The notes under the pieces were generated by a model that saw only the letters and a program-made list of their open reading frames with translations, did not search any database and had not been told where the DNA came from. Shown here piece by piece: positions 52,310 through 61,615 of a stretch of DNA of 64,000 nt; the first letter of the stretch is position 1, and each line of letters starts with the position of its first letter. The stretch covers positions 4,574,530-4,638,529 of the forward strand of contig NZ_KB910518.1 of the NCBI RefSeq assembly GCF_000374185.1, given 5' to 3'. Source of the stretch: Paenibacillus sp. HW567 (GTDB lineage: Bacteria; Bacillota; Bacilli; Paenibacillales; Paenibacillaceae). Position numbers and translations under genes: made by a program.

Positions 52310-52393
52310 TATATAAGTTGAACTTTAGTTTTTCATATTTGGGCCTAGCCGTAACTTCGGCCCTTTATTATTTTCTTTAGTTCAACATATATA
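52310..52393. repeat. Palindromic intergenic repeat element
   Basis: Imperfect 15-bp arms (52310-52324 and 52379-52393) built on TATATAAGTTGAACT enclose a GGGCC/GGCCC hairpin (52341-52345, 52359-52363) and CCGTAACTTCGG. The same GTAACT core and AAGTTCAA-TATATAG arm occur in the repeats at 6310-6680, so both belong to one family. The rest of the 52285-52540 gap shows no gene. Confidence 0.6.
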
Positions 52394-52540
52394 GATATAC
52401 CTTTTCATTATAGATCAGGTCCGCGAACGCAGACAAACAATAGAGAGCTGCCCCGTCCGCAGTAATACCTGCCGATGAAGCAACTCTTTTACCGATGGCA
52501 ATTTCATTTCATTCCGCTACAGCTACACATGCCCCATCCT

Positions 52541-53623
52541 TCAATTAATCCCGGCCAGCACCTGATACCAGATTCCCCGCTTGGAATACAGTGTGGAGCG
52601 CACCTTATCCCAGCCGCCGAGGTAATTGATATCGAACAGCCCCGCAGGAACGGGATAACGGTCCTTATGCTCCGCATAGACCCTCTTATCTACAGGACGG
52701 AACCCGTATTTAGCGAAAACCTCCTGCGCCTGCGGCGTAGTCAGGAAATTAACCAGCGCCTCTGCTGCCTGGCGGGTTCCATGCTCATCAGCATATTTAT
52801 CCACCACCGCCGCCGGATTCTCAATCAGGATCGTATCCTTCGGGATAATGACCTCATACTTCACCCCTTTGGTGATCCGAGCCAGCAGCTCATTCTCATA
52901 GGTAACAATGACATCGCCCACACCGTATTCAAAAGCCGCCATTGAAGCCCGCCCGCTTTTGTCCAGTGACTCCACATTGGCATGCACGCTCTCCAAAAAA
53001 GCTTTGGCAGCAGCAGGGTCCTTCTCCCCCTTCTGCTCCTTGGACAGCTTCAGACCCGCTCCATAAATGGCGTTGATGTCCCATTGCGCTCCGCCGGAGG
53101 TCTTCGGATTGGGATAGAGCACCTTCACTCCCGGCTTCGCCAGATCGGCGAAATCATGAATGTTCTTCGGATTGCCTTCCCGTGTGCCCAGCGCCACCAC
53201 CGAGCGGGTGACCATCCCGTTCTGGCCCCGGTCTCTCCAGGTTTTGTCTACAAGCCCCGCCTTAACCAGCTTATCGACATCGCCTTCCATCGCCAGTAAG
53301 GTTACATCCGCTTCAAATCCGCCGGCAATCGCCCGCGCCTGGGTACCCGAAGCCTCATAGGACTGCTGAAACGAGATGCTCTGTCCGGTTTTGGCCTTCC
53401 AGTCCGCCGCGAACAGGGGCAGAATTTCACCCATGGCGTCCTTCGCCACACTGTAGGCTCCAATGACAAGCGTCAGATCGCCTTGCTGCGGACTCTTGGC
53501 CGCCGCTGCGTTGTCACTCCCATTCCCGCAACCGGCCACAGCCAGCGCGAGCATTGCCAGCATTAGGACAGCCAGCCAGCCGTGCAGTTGTCTGCTCCTT
53601 TTGAAAAGCCTCATCCCGGACAC
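52541..53623 (-). CDS. Sulfate ABC transporter substrate-binding lipoprotein
   Basis: A 360-residue Sbp/CysP-family receptor that captures sulfate or thiosulfate outside the membrane for the CysTWA permease. A lipoprotein signal ends at AVAGC (Cys near 32), followed by a linker and a type II periplasmic-binding fold. Family blocks include SFQQSYEASGTQARAIAGG near 78-96, VLYPNPKTSGGAQWDINAIYG near 177, and VDKYADEHGTRQAAEALVNFL near 272. GTG 53623 and ATG 53614 are both possible starts. It is the last gene of cysT-cysW-cysA-sbp, 13 bases after cysA. Confidence 0.93.
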   Translation of the reverse strand: MSGMRLFKRSRQLHGWLAVLMLAMLALAVAGCGNGSDNAAAAKSPQQGDLTLVIGAYSVAKDAMGEILPLFAADWKAKTGQSISFQQSYEASGTQARAIAGGFEADVTLLAMEGDVDKLVKAGLVDKTWRDRGQNGMVTRSVVALGTREGNPKNIHDFADLAKPGVKVLYPNPKTSGGAQWDINAIYGAGLKLSKEQKGEKDPAAAKAFLESVHANVESLDKSGRASMAAFEYGVGDVIVTYENELLARITKGVKYEVIIPKDTILIENPAAVVDKYADEHGTRQAAEALVNFLTTPQAQEVFAKYGFRPVDKRVYAEHKDRYPVPAGLFDINYLGGWDKVRSTLYSKRGIWYQVLAGIN

Positions 53624-53636
53624 ACATCCTCTATTA

Positions 53637-54701
53637 TTAAATAAATACTGGCATTGGATCTTCCTTCAAGCCGTTCTCTTGAATCCAGCTCCGTTCATCG
53701 TTGAACAGATAAGCACGGTGAACAAGCACAGCGATTTCCTGACCCGGTGTAAGAGTCTCCTTCTCCAGAGAGCGGTAGGTCACCAGCTTATGTCCGTTCA
53801 CTTCCACCTCTACCAGCCATTCGCTGCCGCGGAAATGCAGATGCTTCACGATGCCCTGCTCCGTTGCTGACGCCATTTTGAATTCGTGCAAATGTCCTAC
53901 CTCGATATATTCCGGCCGGATCAGTGCTTTGGTCGGCTTGCCGCCGCCTGCATTCTTAAAGCCCTTCAGCTCCGAGGCGCTCTCGATCAGAGTCGACTCC
54001 CCGATGAAGGTGGCCACGAACGGCGTCTTCGGCTCTTTATAGATGTCCCAAGGTGTGCCCTTCTGCTCCAGGCGTCCCTGATTAATGATCATGATCTCAT
54101 CGGCTACCTCAATCGCTTCATCCTGGTCATGGGTTACGAAAATAGAGGTGATCCCCACGCGTTCAATCAGCTCGCGCAGCCAGGAACGCAGCTCCTGGCG
54201 GATCTTGGCATCAATCGCCGCGAACGGCTCATCCAGCAGCAGAAGCTGCGGCTGTGGTGCAAGCGCCCGGGCAAAAGCAACCCGCTGCCGCTGCCCACCC
54301 GAGAGCTGATGCGGATAACGCTTCTCAAAGCCCTTCAGTCCCGTAAGCTCCACAAGCTCCGCTACACGGTTCTGGATTGTGCTTTTATTGGCTTTTTTGA
54401 TCTTCAGTCCAAACGCAATATTCTCATATACAGTCATGTGCTTAAAGAGCGCATAGTTCTGGAACACAAAGCCGATCTCGCGCTCCTGCGGCGGAAGATG
54501 ATTCACCGTCTTGCCATGAAAAATAATCTCCCCGCTGTCCGGTGTCTCCAGCCCCGCCAGCATGCGCAGAATCGAGGTTTTGCCGCCGCCGCTTGGGCCA
54601 AGCAGTCCAATGAGATGGCCTTTGGTAATGCCGAAATTAACGTCCTTCACCGCATGAAAATCTCCAAAATGCTTATCGAGTCCCCGGACTTCCACATGCA
54701 T
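53637..54701 (-). CDS. cysA: Sulfate/thiosulfate import ATP-binding protein CysA
   Basis: A 354-residue ABC ATPase that powers sulfate import. Walker A GPSGGGKTS is near 36-44, the Q-loop in FVFQNYALF near 80, the signature LSGGQRQRVAFARAL near 133, Walker B LLLLDEPFAAID near 155, and the switch histidine in VTHDQDEA near 190. The C-terminal TOBE-like region (about 240-345) regulates or stabilises the complex. It follows cysW by one base, in a compact operon. Confidence 0.95.
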   Translation of the reverse strand: MHVEVRGLDKHFGDFHAVKDVNFGITKGHLIGLLGPSGGGKTSILRMLAGLETPDSGEIIFHGKTVNHLPPQEREIGFVFQNYALFKHMTVYENIAFGLKIKKANKSTIQNRVAELVELTGLKGFEKRYPHQLSGGQRQRVAFARALAPQPQLLLLDEPFAAIDAKIRQELRSWLRELIERVGITSIFVTHDQDEAIEVADEIMIINQGRLEQKGTPWDIYKEPKTPFVATFIGESTLIESASELKGFKNAGGGKPTKALIRPEYIEVGHLHEFKMASATEQGIVKHLHFRGSEWLVEVEVNGHKLVTYRSLEKETLTPGQEIAVLVHRAYLFNDERSWIQENGLKEDPMPVFI

Positions 54702-54702
54702 A

Positions 54703-55500
54703 TCAGTGCACTTCCTTTCTTCTTTTGCTCCATTCCATAAGCAGCAGCAGACCTGCGGAGAATGCAGCCAGCACCAGCGCTACACCGCCCGCAGCCGTTA
54801 CATTGAAATTCTCGACATCCTGATACACCAGCGTGGTTGCAGTCTGGGTTTTGTTCATGATGTTGCCCGAGACGACCAGCACCGCCCCGAATTCACCCAG
54901 CGAGCGCGCAACCGTCAGGATCACACCGTAAATCACTGCCCAGCGGATTGAAGGCCAGGTTACCTTCCAAAAGGTAGTCCAGCCGTACGCCCCCAGCGTC
55001 GAGGCCGCCTCCTCCTGCTGCGAGCCGATTTCCTGCAGCACCGGCATCACCTCGCGCACCATCAGCGGGAAAGTCACAAAGAGTGTGGCAATGACCATTC
55101 CCGGAAAAGCATACACAATCTTCAGCCCGATTTGCTCGAACACAGCACCCAGCGCACTGTCCGGACCGAGCAGCAGAACGATCATCAGCCCGCCAATAAC
55201 CGGCGATACGGCATAAGGCAAATCAACGATGCTGTTCAGCAGGCTTTTGACCCGGCTGCCCAGCCAATTTGCCCGCACCAGATACAGTGCCAGCATAATG
55301 CCGAACAACGTGTTCAGCAGTGTCACCACTACCACAACGAATCCGGTCATCATCAGTGCGTGCAGCGCCTCCGGCCGGGTCAAGGCATCCCAGAACCCGC
55401 CAAGGCCTTCGCTGAATGCGCCAATCGTCATTTTCCCCAGCGGTGCGGCGATCAGAAGGAAAAATACAAGGTAAGTGAGTCCAATCCATAATCTTCTCAT
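54703..55500 (-). CDS. cysW: Sulfate ABC transporter permease CysW
   Basis: A 265-residue inner-membrane permease with six hydrophobic helices. The ABC coupling motif is EEAASTLGAYGWTTFWKVTWP near 161-181, and the family block NSIVDLPYAVSPVIGGLM lies near 89. It forms the channel with CysT. Its start overlaps the cysT stop by 4 bases, and its stop is one base from cysA. Confidence 0.94.
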   Translation of the reverse strand: MRRLWIGLTYLVFFLLIAAPLGKMTIGAFSEGLGGFWDALTRPEALHALMMTGFVVVVVTLLNTLFGIMLALYLVRANWLGSRVKSLLNSIVDLPYAVSPVIGGLMIVLLLGPDSALGAVFEQIGLKIVYAFPGMVIATLFVTFPLMVREVMPVLQEIGSQQEEAASTLGAYGWTTFWKVTWPSIRWAVIYGVILTVARSLGEFGAVLVVSGNIMNKTQTATTLVYQDVENFNVTAAGGVALVLAAFSAGLLLLMEWSKRRKEVH

Positions 55501-56312
55501 GCTCTTCTCCCCCGCATCTGCAGCATATTAATCAGCCAGAGAATGACAAAGGACAAGGTTAACAGAATAATGGAGACCCCCGCAGCCCCCACCGGATTGT
55601 CACTTTCAACTTCACCGAAAATAAAAACAGAGGATACAAGCGTGCGGCCAGGAATGTTCCCGGCTACCAGCACAACAGCTCCGAATTCAGCCAGCGCCCG
55701 TGAGAATGCCAGCATACCGCCGCTAATCATCCCAGGTGCCATAGAAGGCAAAATTATCTGCCGGAATACCCGGCTGCGCCCCGCTCCCATCGTATAAGCC
55801 GCTTCTTCCTCGGAAGGATCGAGCTCTTCAAGCAGTGGCTGCACCGCCCGTATGACAAAAGGAAAGGTTACAAAGATCATCGCAATCACAATCGCCGGCT
55901 GGTGGAACACAATTTCGAAACCCAAGGATTCCGCCAGACTGCCGATCAGACTGCCCGGACCAAGCAGCAGCAGAATCATCAGCCCGCCCACCGCCGTCGG
56001 CAACGCAAAAGGCAGGTCCACCAAGCTGTTCAGCAGTGCCTTGCCGGGAAACCGATACCGGATAAGCACCCAGGCAATCATCGTGCCAAGCAGCACATTA
56101 ATGACTGTAGCCATAACCGCCAGCTTCAAAGTAAGCACTACCGATTTCCAGGCAATCGGGTCGCTAATGCTCTCGACAAAGCTGCCAAAGCCAAGCGAAA
56201 ATGAGTTGTAATAGACGCCAAGTATCGGCAGAACGATCAATAGTACAAAATAAAGCAGGATCGTCGTGCGGAATCCCCAGGTCCAGCCCTTGTGTCTAAG
56301 CAGCGTATTCAA
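55497..56312 (-). CDS. cysT: Sulfate ABC transporter permease CysT (CysU)
   Basis: A 271-residue permease, partner of CysW, with six membrane helices starting near residue 15. It shows NSLVDLPFALPTAVGGLML near 91-109 and the ABC coupling motif EEEAAYTMGAGRSRVFRQI near 167. It heads the cysT-cysW-cysA-sbp operon. The upstream region is AT-rich and could hold a sulfur regulator site, but none was recognised with confidence. Confidence 0.94.
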   Translation of the reverse strand: MNTLLRHKGWTWGFRTTILLYFVLLIVLPILGVYYNSFSLGFGSFVESISDPIAWKSVVLTLKLAVMATVINVLLGTMIAWVLIRYRFPGKALLNSLVDLPFALPTAVGGLMILLLLGPGSLIGSLAESLGFEIVFHQPAIVIAMIFVTFPFVIRAVQPLLEELDPSEEEAAYTMGAGRSRVFRQIILPSMAPGMISGGMLAFSRALAEFGAVVLVAGNIPGRTLVSSVFIFGEVESDNPVGAAGVSIILLTLSFVILWLINMLQMRGRRA

Positions 56313-56498
56313 GAATCAATCCCCCCACCTCCGGCTTACCGGTCGGTATACTCGCCTTTACAGCCATAATTATTCCTATTAATATACTTGGTTTAAAGTT
56401 ATCACTACTTTACCAAAGCCGCTTACTTCCGTCAATTACTTTCGTTCGATTTGGGATAAACTTATGGTATATTTACTGTACAGAGAGGGGAATACATT

Positions 56499-56900
56499 AT
56501 GCTGCATACTATGGAGATTACTACCAGCAAACGGGATGAGCTGCGGGACATCACCCGCGAAGTCATTTCCTATGTTAAAAAGTGCGGGGTACAGAATGGC
56601 ATCCTCGTCGTCTATTGTCCGCATACCACTGCAGGAATAGCCATCAACGAAAATGCTGATCCCGACGTGAAGCATGATGTGCTGATGCGACTGGACGAGG
56701 TCTATCCGTGGGAGCATCCCAAATACCGCCATGCCGAAGGCAATACTGCAGCACATTTGAAATCCATCACCGCCGGTCCTTCCCAAAGCATCATCATTCA
56801 TGAGGGCGCCCTGCTGCTGGGCCGCTGGCAGGGCATATACTTCTGTGAATTCGACGGGCCAAGACGCCGTCAATGTTATCTGAAGATTATTCAGGGGTAA
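56499..56900 (+). CDS. YjbQ family protein (UPF0047, secondary thiamine-phosphate synthase family)
   Basis: A 133-residue beta-sandwich protein of the YjbQ/UPF0047 family. It contains the conserved CPHTTAGIAINENADPDVKHD segment (about 41-60), the acidic EVYPWEHPKYRHAEGNTAAHLKS stretch, and the C-terminal GRWQGIYFCEFDGPRRR block. Family members show weak thiamine-phosphate synthase activity, but the true physiological role is unclear. AGAGGGG precedes the ATG. It is monocistronic and divergent from the sulfate operon. Confidence 0.9.
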   Translation: MLHTMEITTSKRDELRDITREVISYVKKCGVQNGILVVYCPHTTAGIAINENADPDVKHDVLMRLDEVYPWEHPKYRHAEGNTAAHLKSITAGPSQSIIIHEGALLLGRWQGIYFCEFDGPRRRQCYLKIIQG

Positions 56901-56912
56901 ATGCCACAAACA

Positions 56913-56944
56913 ATTGCGGCCCTGCCAATTCCAGCAGAGCCGCA
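56913..56944. terminator. Hairpin between yjbQ and tetR genes
   Basis: A GC-rich stem TGCGGC(C)CTGC / GCAG(A)GCCGCA with a short loop lies between the two convergent genes. T tracts are short on both sides, so termination is plausible but weak. Confidence 0.4.
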
Positions 56945-57039
56945 TACTATACAAAATTATAGTCTCTTTCATACTTTCACCGTTCAAAGTTATACCAATG
57001 CAACGCGCTAAACCGAGAAACGATAAAAAAACACCGAAA

Positions 57040-57621
57040 TTATAAACTGCGGCTTAGTACTTTGACATGCATTACTGCAGCCTGCTTAACATCCTCGAAC
57101 GAAACTTTATCCTGGATATAATAAGAGATAAATCCGTGAGCCGACAAGAACAACGTTAACGGTATGCTCTGCCAGTCCTCTGATACATAACCCTCATCCT
57201 TCATGTGAGAACGCACAATACTTGCGAACAACTCAAAACATCGTCCCTGTTCCGCACGACAGTAAGCAAGCAGTTCTTCATCGCGGATCATGAACATAAT
57301 TTCATACTGATAAGGATGATCCAGCCCAAAGCGGATAAACTCCATAATTAGCTGCTCTACCCGGGTCATTCCCTGTTCAGGGGGAGTATTCATAACTTGA
57401 TTAAGCAGTGCGGCTACATGATTGAAATCCTCGACTACAATGGCGTAGAACAACTCCGCCTTTTCCTTGAAATGATAATAGAGCGAGCCATGGCTGTATC
57501 CCAAATGCTGACCAATGCTGCGCATCGAAATCGCCCGGTATCCTTTGGTTATAAAGAGATGCCTGGCCGCTTCCAATATTCTTTCCCTCGACAACTCCTG
57601 CTCCACTGCTCTTCTTGCCAT
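57040..57621 (-). CDS. TetR/AcrR family transcriptional regulator
   Basis: A 193-residue one-component regulator. The helix-turn-helix spans about 10-57 (RERILEAARHLFITKGYRAIS, then SIGQHLGYSHGSLYYHFKEK). The C-terminal domain is helical and may bind a ligand; its pattern with a YQYEIMFMI stretch resembles TetR_C_13-like (WHG) domains. It starts 3 bases after the yigZ stop on the same strand, so both are probably cotranscribed. No obvious target is adjacent. Confidence 0.88.
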   Translation of the reverse strand: MARRAVEQELSRERILEAARHLFITKGYRAISMRSIGQHLGYSHGSLYYHFKEKAELFYAIVVEDFNHVAALLNQVMNTPPEQGMTRVEQLIMEFIRFGLDHPYQYEIMFMIRDEELLAYCRAEQGRCFELFASIVRSHMKDEGYVSEDWQSIPLTLFLSAHGFISYYIQDKVSFEDVKQAAVMHVKVLSRSL

Positions 57622-57624
57622 ATC

Positions 57625-58260
57625 TTATTCCCCTTCGCTGTAGTAAAGCCGCCGCCCTTCTGTAACCAGCGCTTGCCCCTGGGTAAGATCCGTTATCCAT
57701 GCCATAAATGTGTCGCCTTCCTCATTACGCGGGAGACACAGCAGCGTAACTTTATCTGTAAACAAAGTTTCACCGGTCTTTATGCCTCTTCCCCTTAGCT
57801 CGTTCTCAACCTTGCCCAGCCAGGTATAGTCAAGCTCCACAAATACCTCTCGCCTAAGCACACGGGTGATTACTTCTCCAGCCTCAAGTGCCAGTACAGC
57901 GCCATCCGTATACGCCCGGATCAGACCGCCTGCGCCCAGCATAATGCCACCAAAATAACGGGTGACGACAATTGCGACATTTTTAACGTTCTGGCTGCGG
58001 ATTACCTCCAAGATCGGTTTACCGGCCGTTCCACTCGGTTCCCCGTCATCCGACTGTCTCTGGATCTCATCCCGCTCACCAATCATATAAGCAGAGCAGT
58101 TATGCGTGGCGTTCCAATGCTGCTTCTTGATGTCTTCGATAAATTGCACCGCTTCTTCTTCGTTCTCCACCGGCATGACATGCCCAATGAAGCGTGACTT
58201 ACGGATTACGACTTCCCGGGAACCGGGAGAACGCACCGTCCGGTATTGTTCCAGCATCAT
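57625..58260 (-). CDS. yigZ: YigZ family protein (IMPACT/UPF0029 domain)
   Basis: A 211-residue protein of the YigZ/YvyE family related to eukaryotic IMPACT. The N-terminal domain shows IRKSRFIGHV near 21, NATHNCSAYMIGE near 52, SDDGEPSGTAGKPIL near 72-86 and VVTRYFGGIMLGAGGL near 98. The C-terminal domain (about 135-200) has a ferredoxin-like DUF1949 fold. The function is unknown; ribosome or proline-peptide related roles have been proposed. ATG 58260 is chosen because AAGGA lies 8 bases upstream. Confidence 0.9.
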   Translation of the reverse strand: MMLEQYRTVRSPGSREVVIRKSRFIGHVMPVENEEEAVQFIEDIKKQHWNATHNCSAYMIGERDEIQRQSDDGEPSGTAGKPILEVIRSQNVKNVAIVVTRYFGGIMLGAGGLIRAYTDGAVLALEAGEVITRVLRREVFVELDYTWLGKVENELRGRGIKTGETLFTDKVTLLCLPRNEEGDTFMAWITDLTQGQALVTEGRRLYYSEGE

Positions 58261-58299
58261 TATTCCAGTCCTTATTTCCATATAATAACTTGATATATA

Positions 58300-58370
58300 T
58301 TAGGAGCAGCCCGCGGTATTGGATTACCTATGGACTGCTCCCTGGTGAGTTACATTAGTATTAGTATGAA
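58300..58370 (-). terminator. Terminator-like hairpin after pgi
   Basis: GGAGCAGTCC and GGGCTGCTCC arms face each other on the minus strand between pgi and yigZ, followed by an AT-rich tail (TAATATATAT). It probably ends the pgi message, so yigZ is expressed separately. Confidence 0.5.
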
Positions 58371-58391
58371 TGATCTGCGATGTTTGCTATG

Positions 58392-59747
58392 CTACTCGTT
58401 AAGTCTGGCTTCCAGTTCTGCTTTTTCTTTTTCGTAGCCCGGTTTGCCAAGCAGTGCGAACATGTTTTTCTTGTATGCTTCTACGCCCGGTTGGTCGAAC
58501 GGGTTAACGCCCATCAGGTATCCGCTGATACCGCAGGCTTTTTCAAAGAAATAAACCAGGTAACCGAAGGTATAAGGTGTTTGGTCTGGAATCGTGACGA
58601 TCAGGTTCGGCACCTGTCCGTCTGTGTGTGCCAGCATTGTCCCCTGGAAAGCCTTTTTGTTGACAAAATCCATTGTCTTACCGGTCAAGAAGTTCAGACC
58701 GTCCAGATCGTCCGGATCATTCTCAATGGACACATGATGCTGTACTTGATCCACCTGGATAACCGTTTCGAAGATGTTACGGTTGCCCTCCTGGATAAAT
58801 TGACCCATGGAGTGAAGATCTGTGGAGAAATCAACGGAGGCAGGGTAGATGCCTTTGAAATCTTTGCCTTCGCTTTCGCCGTACAATTGCTTCCACCATT
58901 CGGATACAAAGTGCAGGGAAGGCTCGTAGTTGACGAGAATTTCCGTTGTTTTGCCTTTGCGGTACAAAGCGTTACGAACAGCAGCATATTGATAGCTTTG
59001 GTTCGTAGCCACATCAGGATTGTTGAACTCATCGGCTGCGGCTGCAGCCCCTTGCATCATTTCTTCAATGTTAATTCCCGCTACGGCGATTGGCAGAAGT
59101 CCTACCGGAGTCAGCACAGAATAACGTCCGCCTACATCGTCAGGAATAATGAACGACTCATAGCCTTCTTCATTTGCCAGCTTCTTGAGAGCGCCCTTCT
59201 CCTTGTCCGTAGTAGCGTAAATACGCTTGCGTGCTTCTTCCTTGCCGTATTTCTTCTCCAGCGCTGCGCGGAAGATACGGAAGGCAATGGCAGGTTCGGT
59301 GGTTGTTCCCGATTTGGAGATCACATTCACGGAGAAATCCTTGCCCTCTACCAGATCAAGCAAATGCGTGATGTACGTCGAGCTGATATTGTTGCCGGCA
59401 AAATAAATTTCCGGTGTCTTGCGCTGGTCCTTAGTAAGGTTATTGTAGAAGGAATGCGAGAGCGCCTCAATCGCTGCGCGTGCTCCCAGATAAGAGCCTC
59501 CGATACCGATAACGATAAGCACATCGGAATCGCTCTGGATCTTCTTGGCGGCCTGCTGGATGCGGGCGAACTCTTCCTTGTCATACGCGGTTGGCAGATC
59601 AATCCAGCCAAGGTAATCGGAGCCTGCGCCACTCTTGTTGTGGAGCTGCTCGTGAGCCAGCTTCACCGGAGCGGCCAGATAATCAATCTCATGCTGGCTG
59701 AAGAAGGAAAGGGCTTTGGTGTAGTCAAAATTAATCTTTTTGGACAT
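58392..59747 (-). CDS. pgi: Glucose-6-phosphate isomerase
   Basis: A 451-residue glycolytic enzyme that interconverts glucose 6-phosphate and fructose 6-phosphate in the cytosol. It is of the shorter bacterial PGI class. It shows the sugar-phosphate region VIGIGGSYLGARAAIEAL near 77, NVISKSGTTTEPAIAFR near 137, GGRYSVLTPVGLLPIAV near 202 and GVNPFDQPGVEAYK near 416, with the catalytic glutamate and histidine in between. Length is normal. A TATAAA-like -10 lies in the AT-rich region upstream. Confidence 0.96.
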   Translation of the reverse strand: MSKKINFDYTKALSFFSQHEIDYLAAPVKLAHEQLHNKSGAGSDYLGWIDLPTAYDKEEFARIQQAAKKIQSDSDVLIVIGIGGSYLGARAAIEALSHSFYNNLTKDQRKTPEIYFAGNNISSTYITHLLDLVEGKDFSVNVISKSGTTTEPAIAFRIFRAALEKKYGKEEARKRIYATTDKEKGALKKLANEEGYESFIIPDDVGGRYSVLTPVGLLPIAVAGINIEEMMQGAAAAADEFNNPDVATNQSYQYAAVRNALYRKGKTTEILVNYEPSLHFVSEWWKQLYGESEGKDFKGIYPASVDFSTDLHSMGQFIQEGNRNIFETVIQVDQVQHHVSIENDPDDLDGLNFLTGKTMDFVNKKAFQGTMLAHTDGQVPNLIVTIPDQTPYTFGYLVYFFEKACGISGYLMGVNPFDQPGVEAYKKNMFALLGKPGYEKEKAELEARLNE

Positions 59748-60043
59748 CGGTAATGGTAACCTCCTGTGTATCTCTTTAGATTTGACACCGTTTGTTACAA
59801 CTTTATAATCTAGGATACTTTAATTTTCCTTGACTGGCAAGGTCTTAGCGCATATCCCGGGCTTTAGGACCATGTTTTCGGAAGTTTCTTGGAAGCGTTT
59901 GCTGTGAGAACAAAAGTCCGCTTCTGTGGAACATGCCCGGGTGCCGTGATAGAATGTAGAAAAGCATCCCTGAAGAAGCTGGACTCAGACAATCTAAGGT
60001 TCAAATTCTATTAGGTATCTCAAAGAGCGAAGGTGGAAATAGA

Positions 60044-60946
60044 ATGAAACAGATCGGCTTTATCGGACTCGGAACAATGGGAGCGCCAATGGCTTCCAAC
60101 CTGCTGCACAGCGGATTTCAGGTTACGGTGTACAACCGCACGGCGTCAAAAAGCGAGCCGCTGGCAGCGGAAGGCGCGCTGGTCGCCGCAACTCCACAAA
60201 GTGCTGCTGAAGACAAGGATGTTATTATTACCATGATCAGCAATGATGATTCAATCCGTGAAGTATTCTACGGCGATAACGGTATCCTGAACGCTATGAA
60301 GCCGGGGGCAGTCATTATTGATTCCAGCACCATTTCTCCCGGCTTAGTACGGGAAATTGCGGCGGCCGTAGAGGAACGCGGCGGCAAATTCCTGGACGCT
60401 CCTGTTACCGGCAGCAAACCGGCGGCCATTGACGGTACACTGGTATTCATGGTCGGCGGCAATGCCTCTGTCATTGAGGAACACCGCGATATCTTCGACG
60501 CTATGGGCAGATTGTTGCTGCATATGGGCGAAAACGGCAGCGGAGCCGTTGCCAAGCTTGCTCATAACGCCATGGTCGGCATTCATAACGTCGCTCTGGC
60601 CGAAGGCTTCTCCATTGCCGTGAAATCCGGTGTTCCGGCAGACAAGTTCCTGGAGCTGGTGCAGAACGGCTCTGCCGGAAGCAAACAGGCCGAGCTCAAA
60701 GGCCGTAAAATTATCGACGATGATTTCAGCAACCAGTTCTCCCTGGCGCTGATGCTGAAGGATCTGAAGCTGGCCTCCTCGCTCAGCGATTCTACAGGCG
60801 TACCTTCACCAATGCTTGGCCTGGCCAAAAGCATGTTCCAAACCGGCTTTAACCATGGCTACGGCGACGAAGACCTGTCTGCGGTAGTCAAAACCTATGA
60901 AGACTGGATTGGCCAGAAGATCGGGAAGAACACAAGCAAGGAATAG
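60044..60946 (+). CDS. NAD(P)-dependent beta-hydroxyacid dehydrogenase (3-hydroxyisobutyrate dehydrogenase family)
   Basis: A 300-residue oxidoreductase with an N-terminal Rossmann domain (GLGTMGAPMASNLLHSG at 7-23) and a C-terminal helical domain. The substrate motif DAPVTGSKPAAIDGTL is near 117-132, and the catalytic lysine lies in GAVAKLAHNAMVG near 168-180. Relatives oxidise 3-hydroxyisobutyrate, reduce tartronate or succinic semialdehydes, or act as imine reductases. The substrate cannot be resolved here. AAGGTGG precedes the ATG, and a terminator follows at 60991-61021. Confidence 0.9.
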   Translation: MKQIGFIGLGTMGAPMASNLLHSGFQVTVYNRTASKSEPLAAEGALVAATPQSAAEDKDVIITMISNDDSIREVFYGDNGILNAMKPGAVIIDSSTISPGLVREIAAAVEERGGKFLDAPVTGSKPAAIDGTLVFMVGGNASVIEEHRDIFDAMGRLLLHMGENGSGAVAKLAHNAMVGIHNVALAEGFSIAVKSGVPADKFLELVQNGSAGSKQAELKGRKIIDDDFSNQFSLALMLKDLKLASSLSDSTGVPSPMLGLAKSMFQTGFNHGYGDEDLSAVVKTYEDWIGQKIGKNTSKE

Positions 60947-60990
60947 ATGCTGCTGAGCCGTATTGTATTATCTTACGTTCAACTGATATA

Positions 60991-61024
60991 GGCGCGGCCG
61001 AAGCTTCCGGCTGCGTCTTTTATT
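60991..61024 (+). terminator. Rho-independent terminator
   Basis: Ten-bp stem with two G-U pairs (60991-61000 and 61008-61017) followed by TTTTATT, after the dehydrogenase gene. Confidence 0.8.
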
Positions 61025-61129
61025 GTGAATACAGGCATTGGCTCATGCAGGATTTCGCCGTTCTTTTCCGAACAACTAATAGTGGTTCAATTACATAAAA
61101 TACCACAGAATACCAAGGAGGAAATACGC

Positions 61130-61615
61130 ATGTTATCCATTCAGCTAGCCAATCCGCAGGATGCCTCCAGGTTGGCAGAGGTACAAAAAAGAACTTTTGA
61201 TCACGACGCCCAGCAGTATCAGAACAAACTCGAAGACGGCCCTCCGGGATACGGATCAAGTTCCTGGCAGAGTGAAATGATGATGTCAGGGCAGTATTAC
61301 AAGTTGCTTGAGAATGATGTTATTATCGGTGGAATGATTCTCTTTCCTTCTGAGAACAAGGAAGAATGCCATCTGGGCCGCATCTACATCGACCCTAACT
61401 ATCAGAACCGCGGCTACGGGCAGGAGGCCTTCCTTTTCCTGTTCAGCACCTTCTCCAGCGCGCAGAAATGGACGCTAGATACACCGTCATGGGCGGTGAG
61501 AAACCACCACTTTTATAAAAAGCAGGGTTTTGTCCAAATTGCGGAGGTTCATGATGCCCAGAGCGGCGAAGCACTCATTCAATATGAACGAATAACTGAA
61601 GAGGCGCGCCCTTAA
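61130..61615 (+). CDS. GNAT N-acetyltransferase
   Basis: A 161-residue acetyltransferase. It opens with IQLANPQDASRLAEVQKRTF, has a mid-domain strand GGMILFPSENKEECHLGRIYIDP near 70-92 and the acetyl-CoA motif YQNRGYGQEAFLFLF near 94, then NHHFYKKQGFVQIAE near 127. The substrate is unknown. ATG 61130 is chosen because AAGGAGG lies 8 bases upstream; a longer reading by 35 codons has no binding site. It overlaps the convergent hydrolase gene by 4 bases. Confidence 0.87.
   Translation: MLSIQLANPQDASRLAEVQKRTFDHDAQQYQNKLEDGPPGYGSSSWQSEMMMSGQYYKLLENDVIIGGMILFPSENKEECHLGRIYIDPNYQNRGYGQEAFLFLFSTFSSAQKWTLDTPSWAVRNHHFYKKQGFVQIAEVHDAQSGEALIQYERITEEARP

Noticed and set aside
50695..52380. 561-codon open frame on the plus strand
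   Set aside because: Crosses two identified leftward genes and their terminator; no initiation signal or domain.
58380..59753. 457-codon open frame antisense to pgi
   Set aside because: It mirrors the whole pgi gene; pgi is certain and the antisense translation resembles nothing known.
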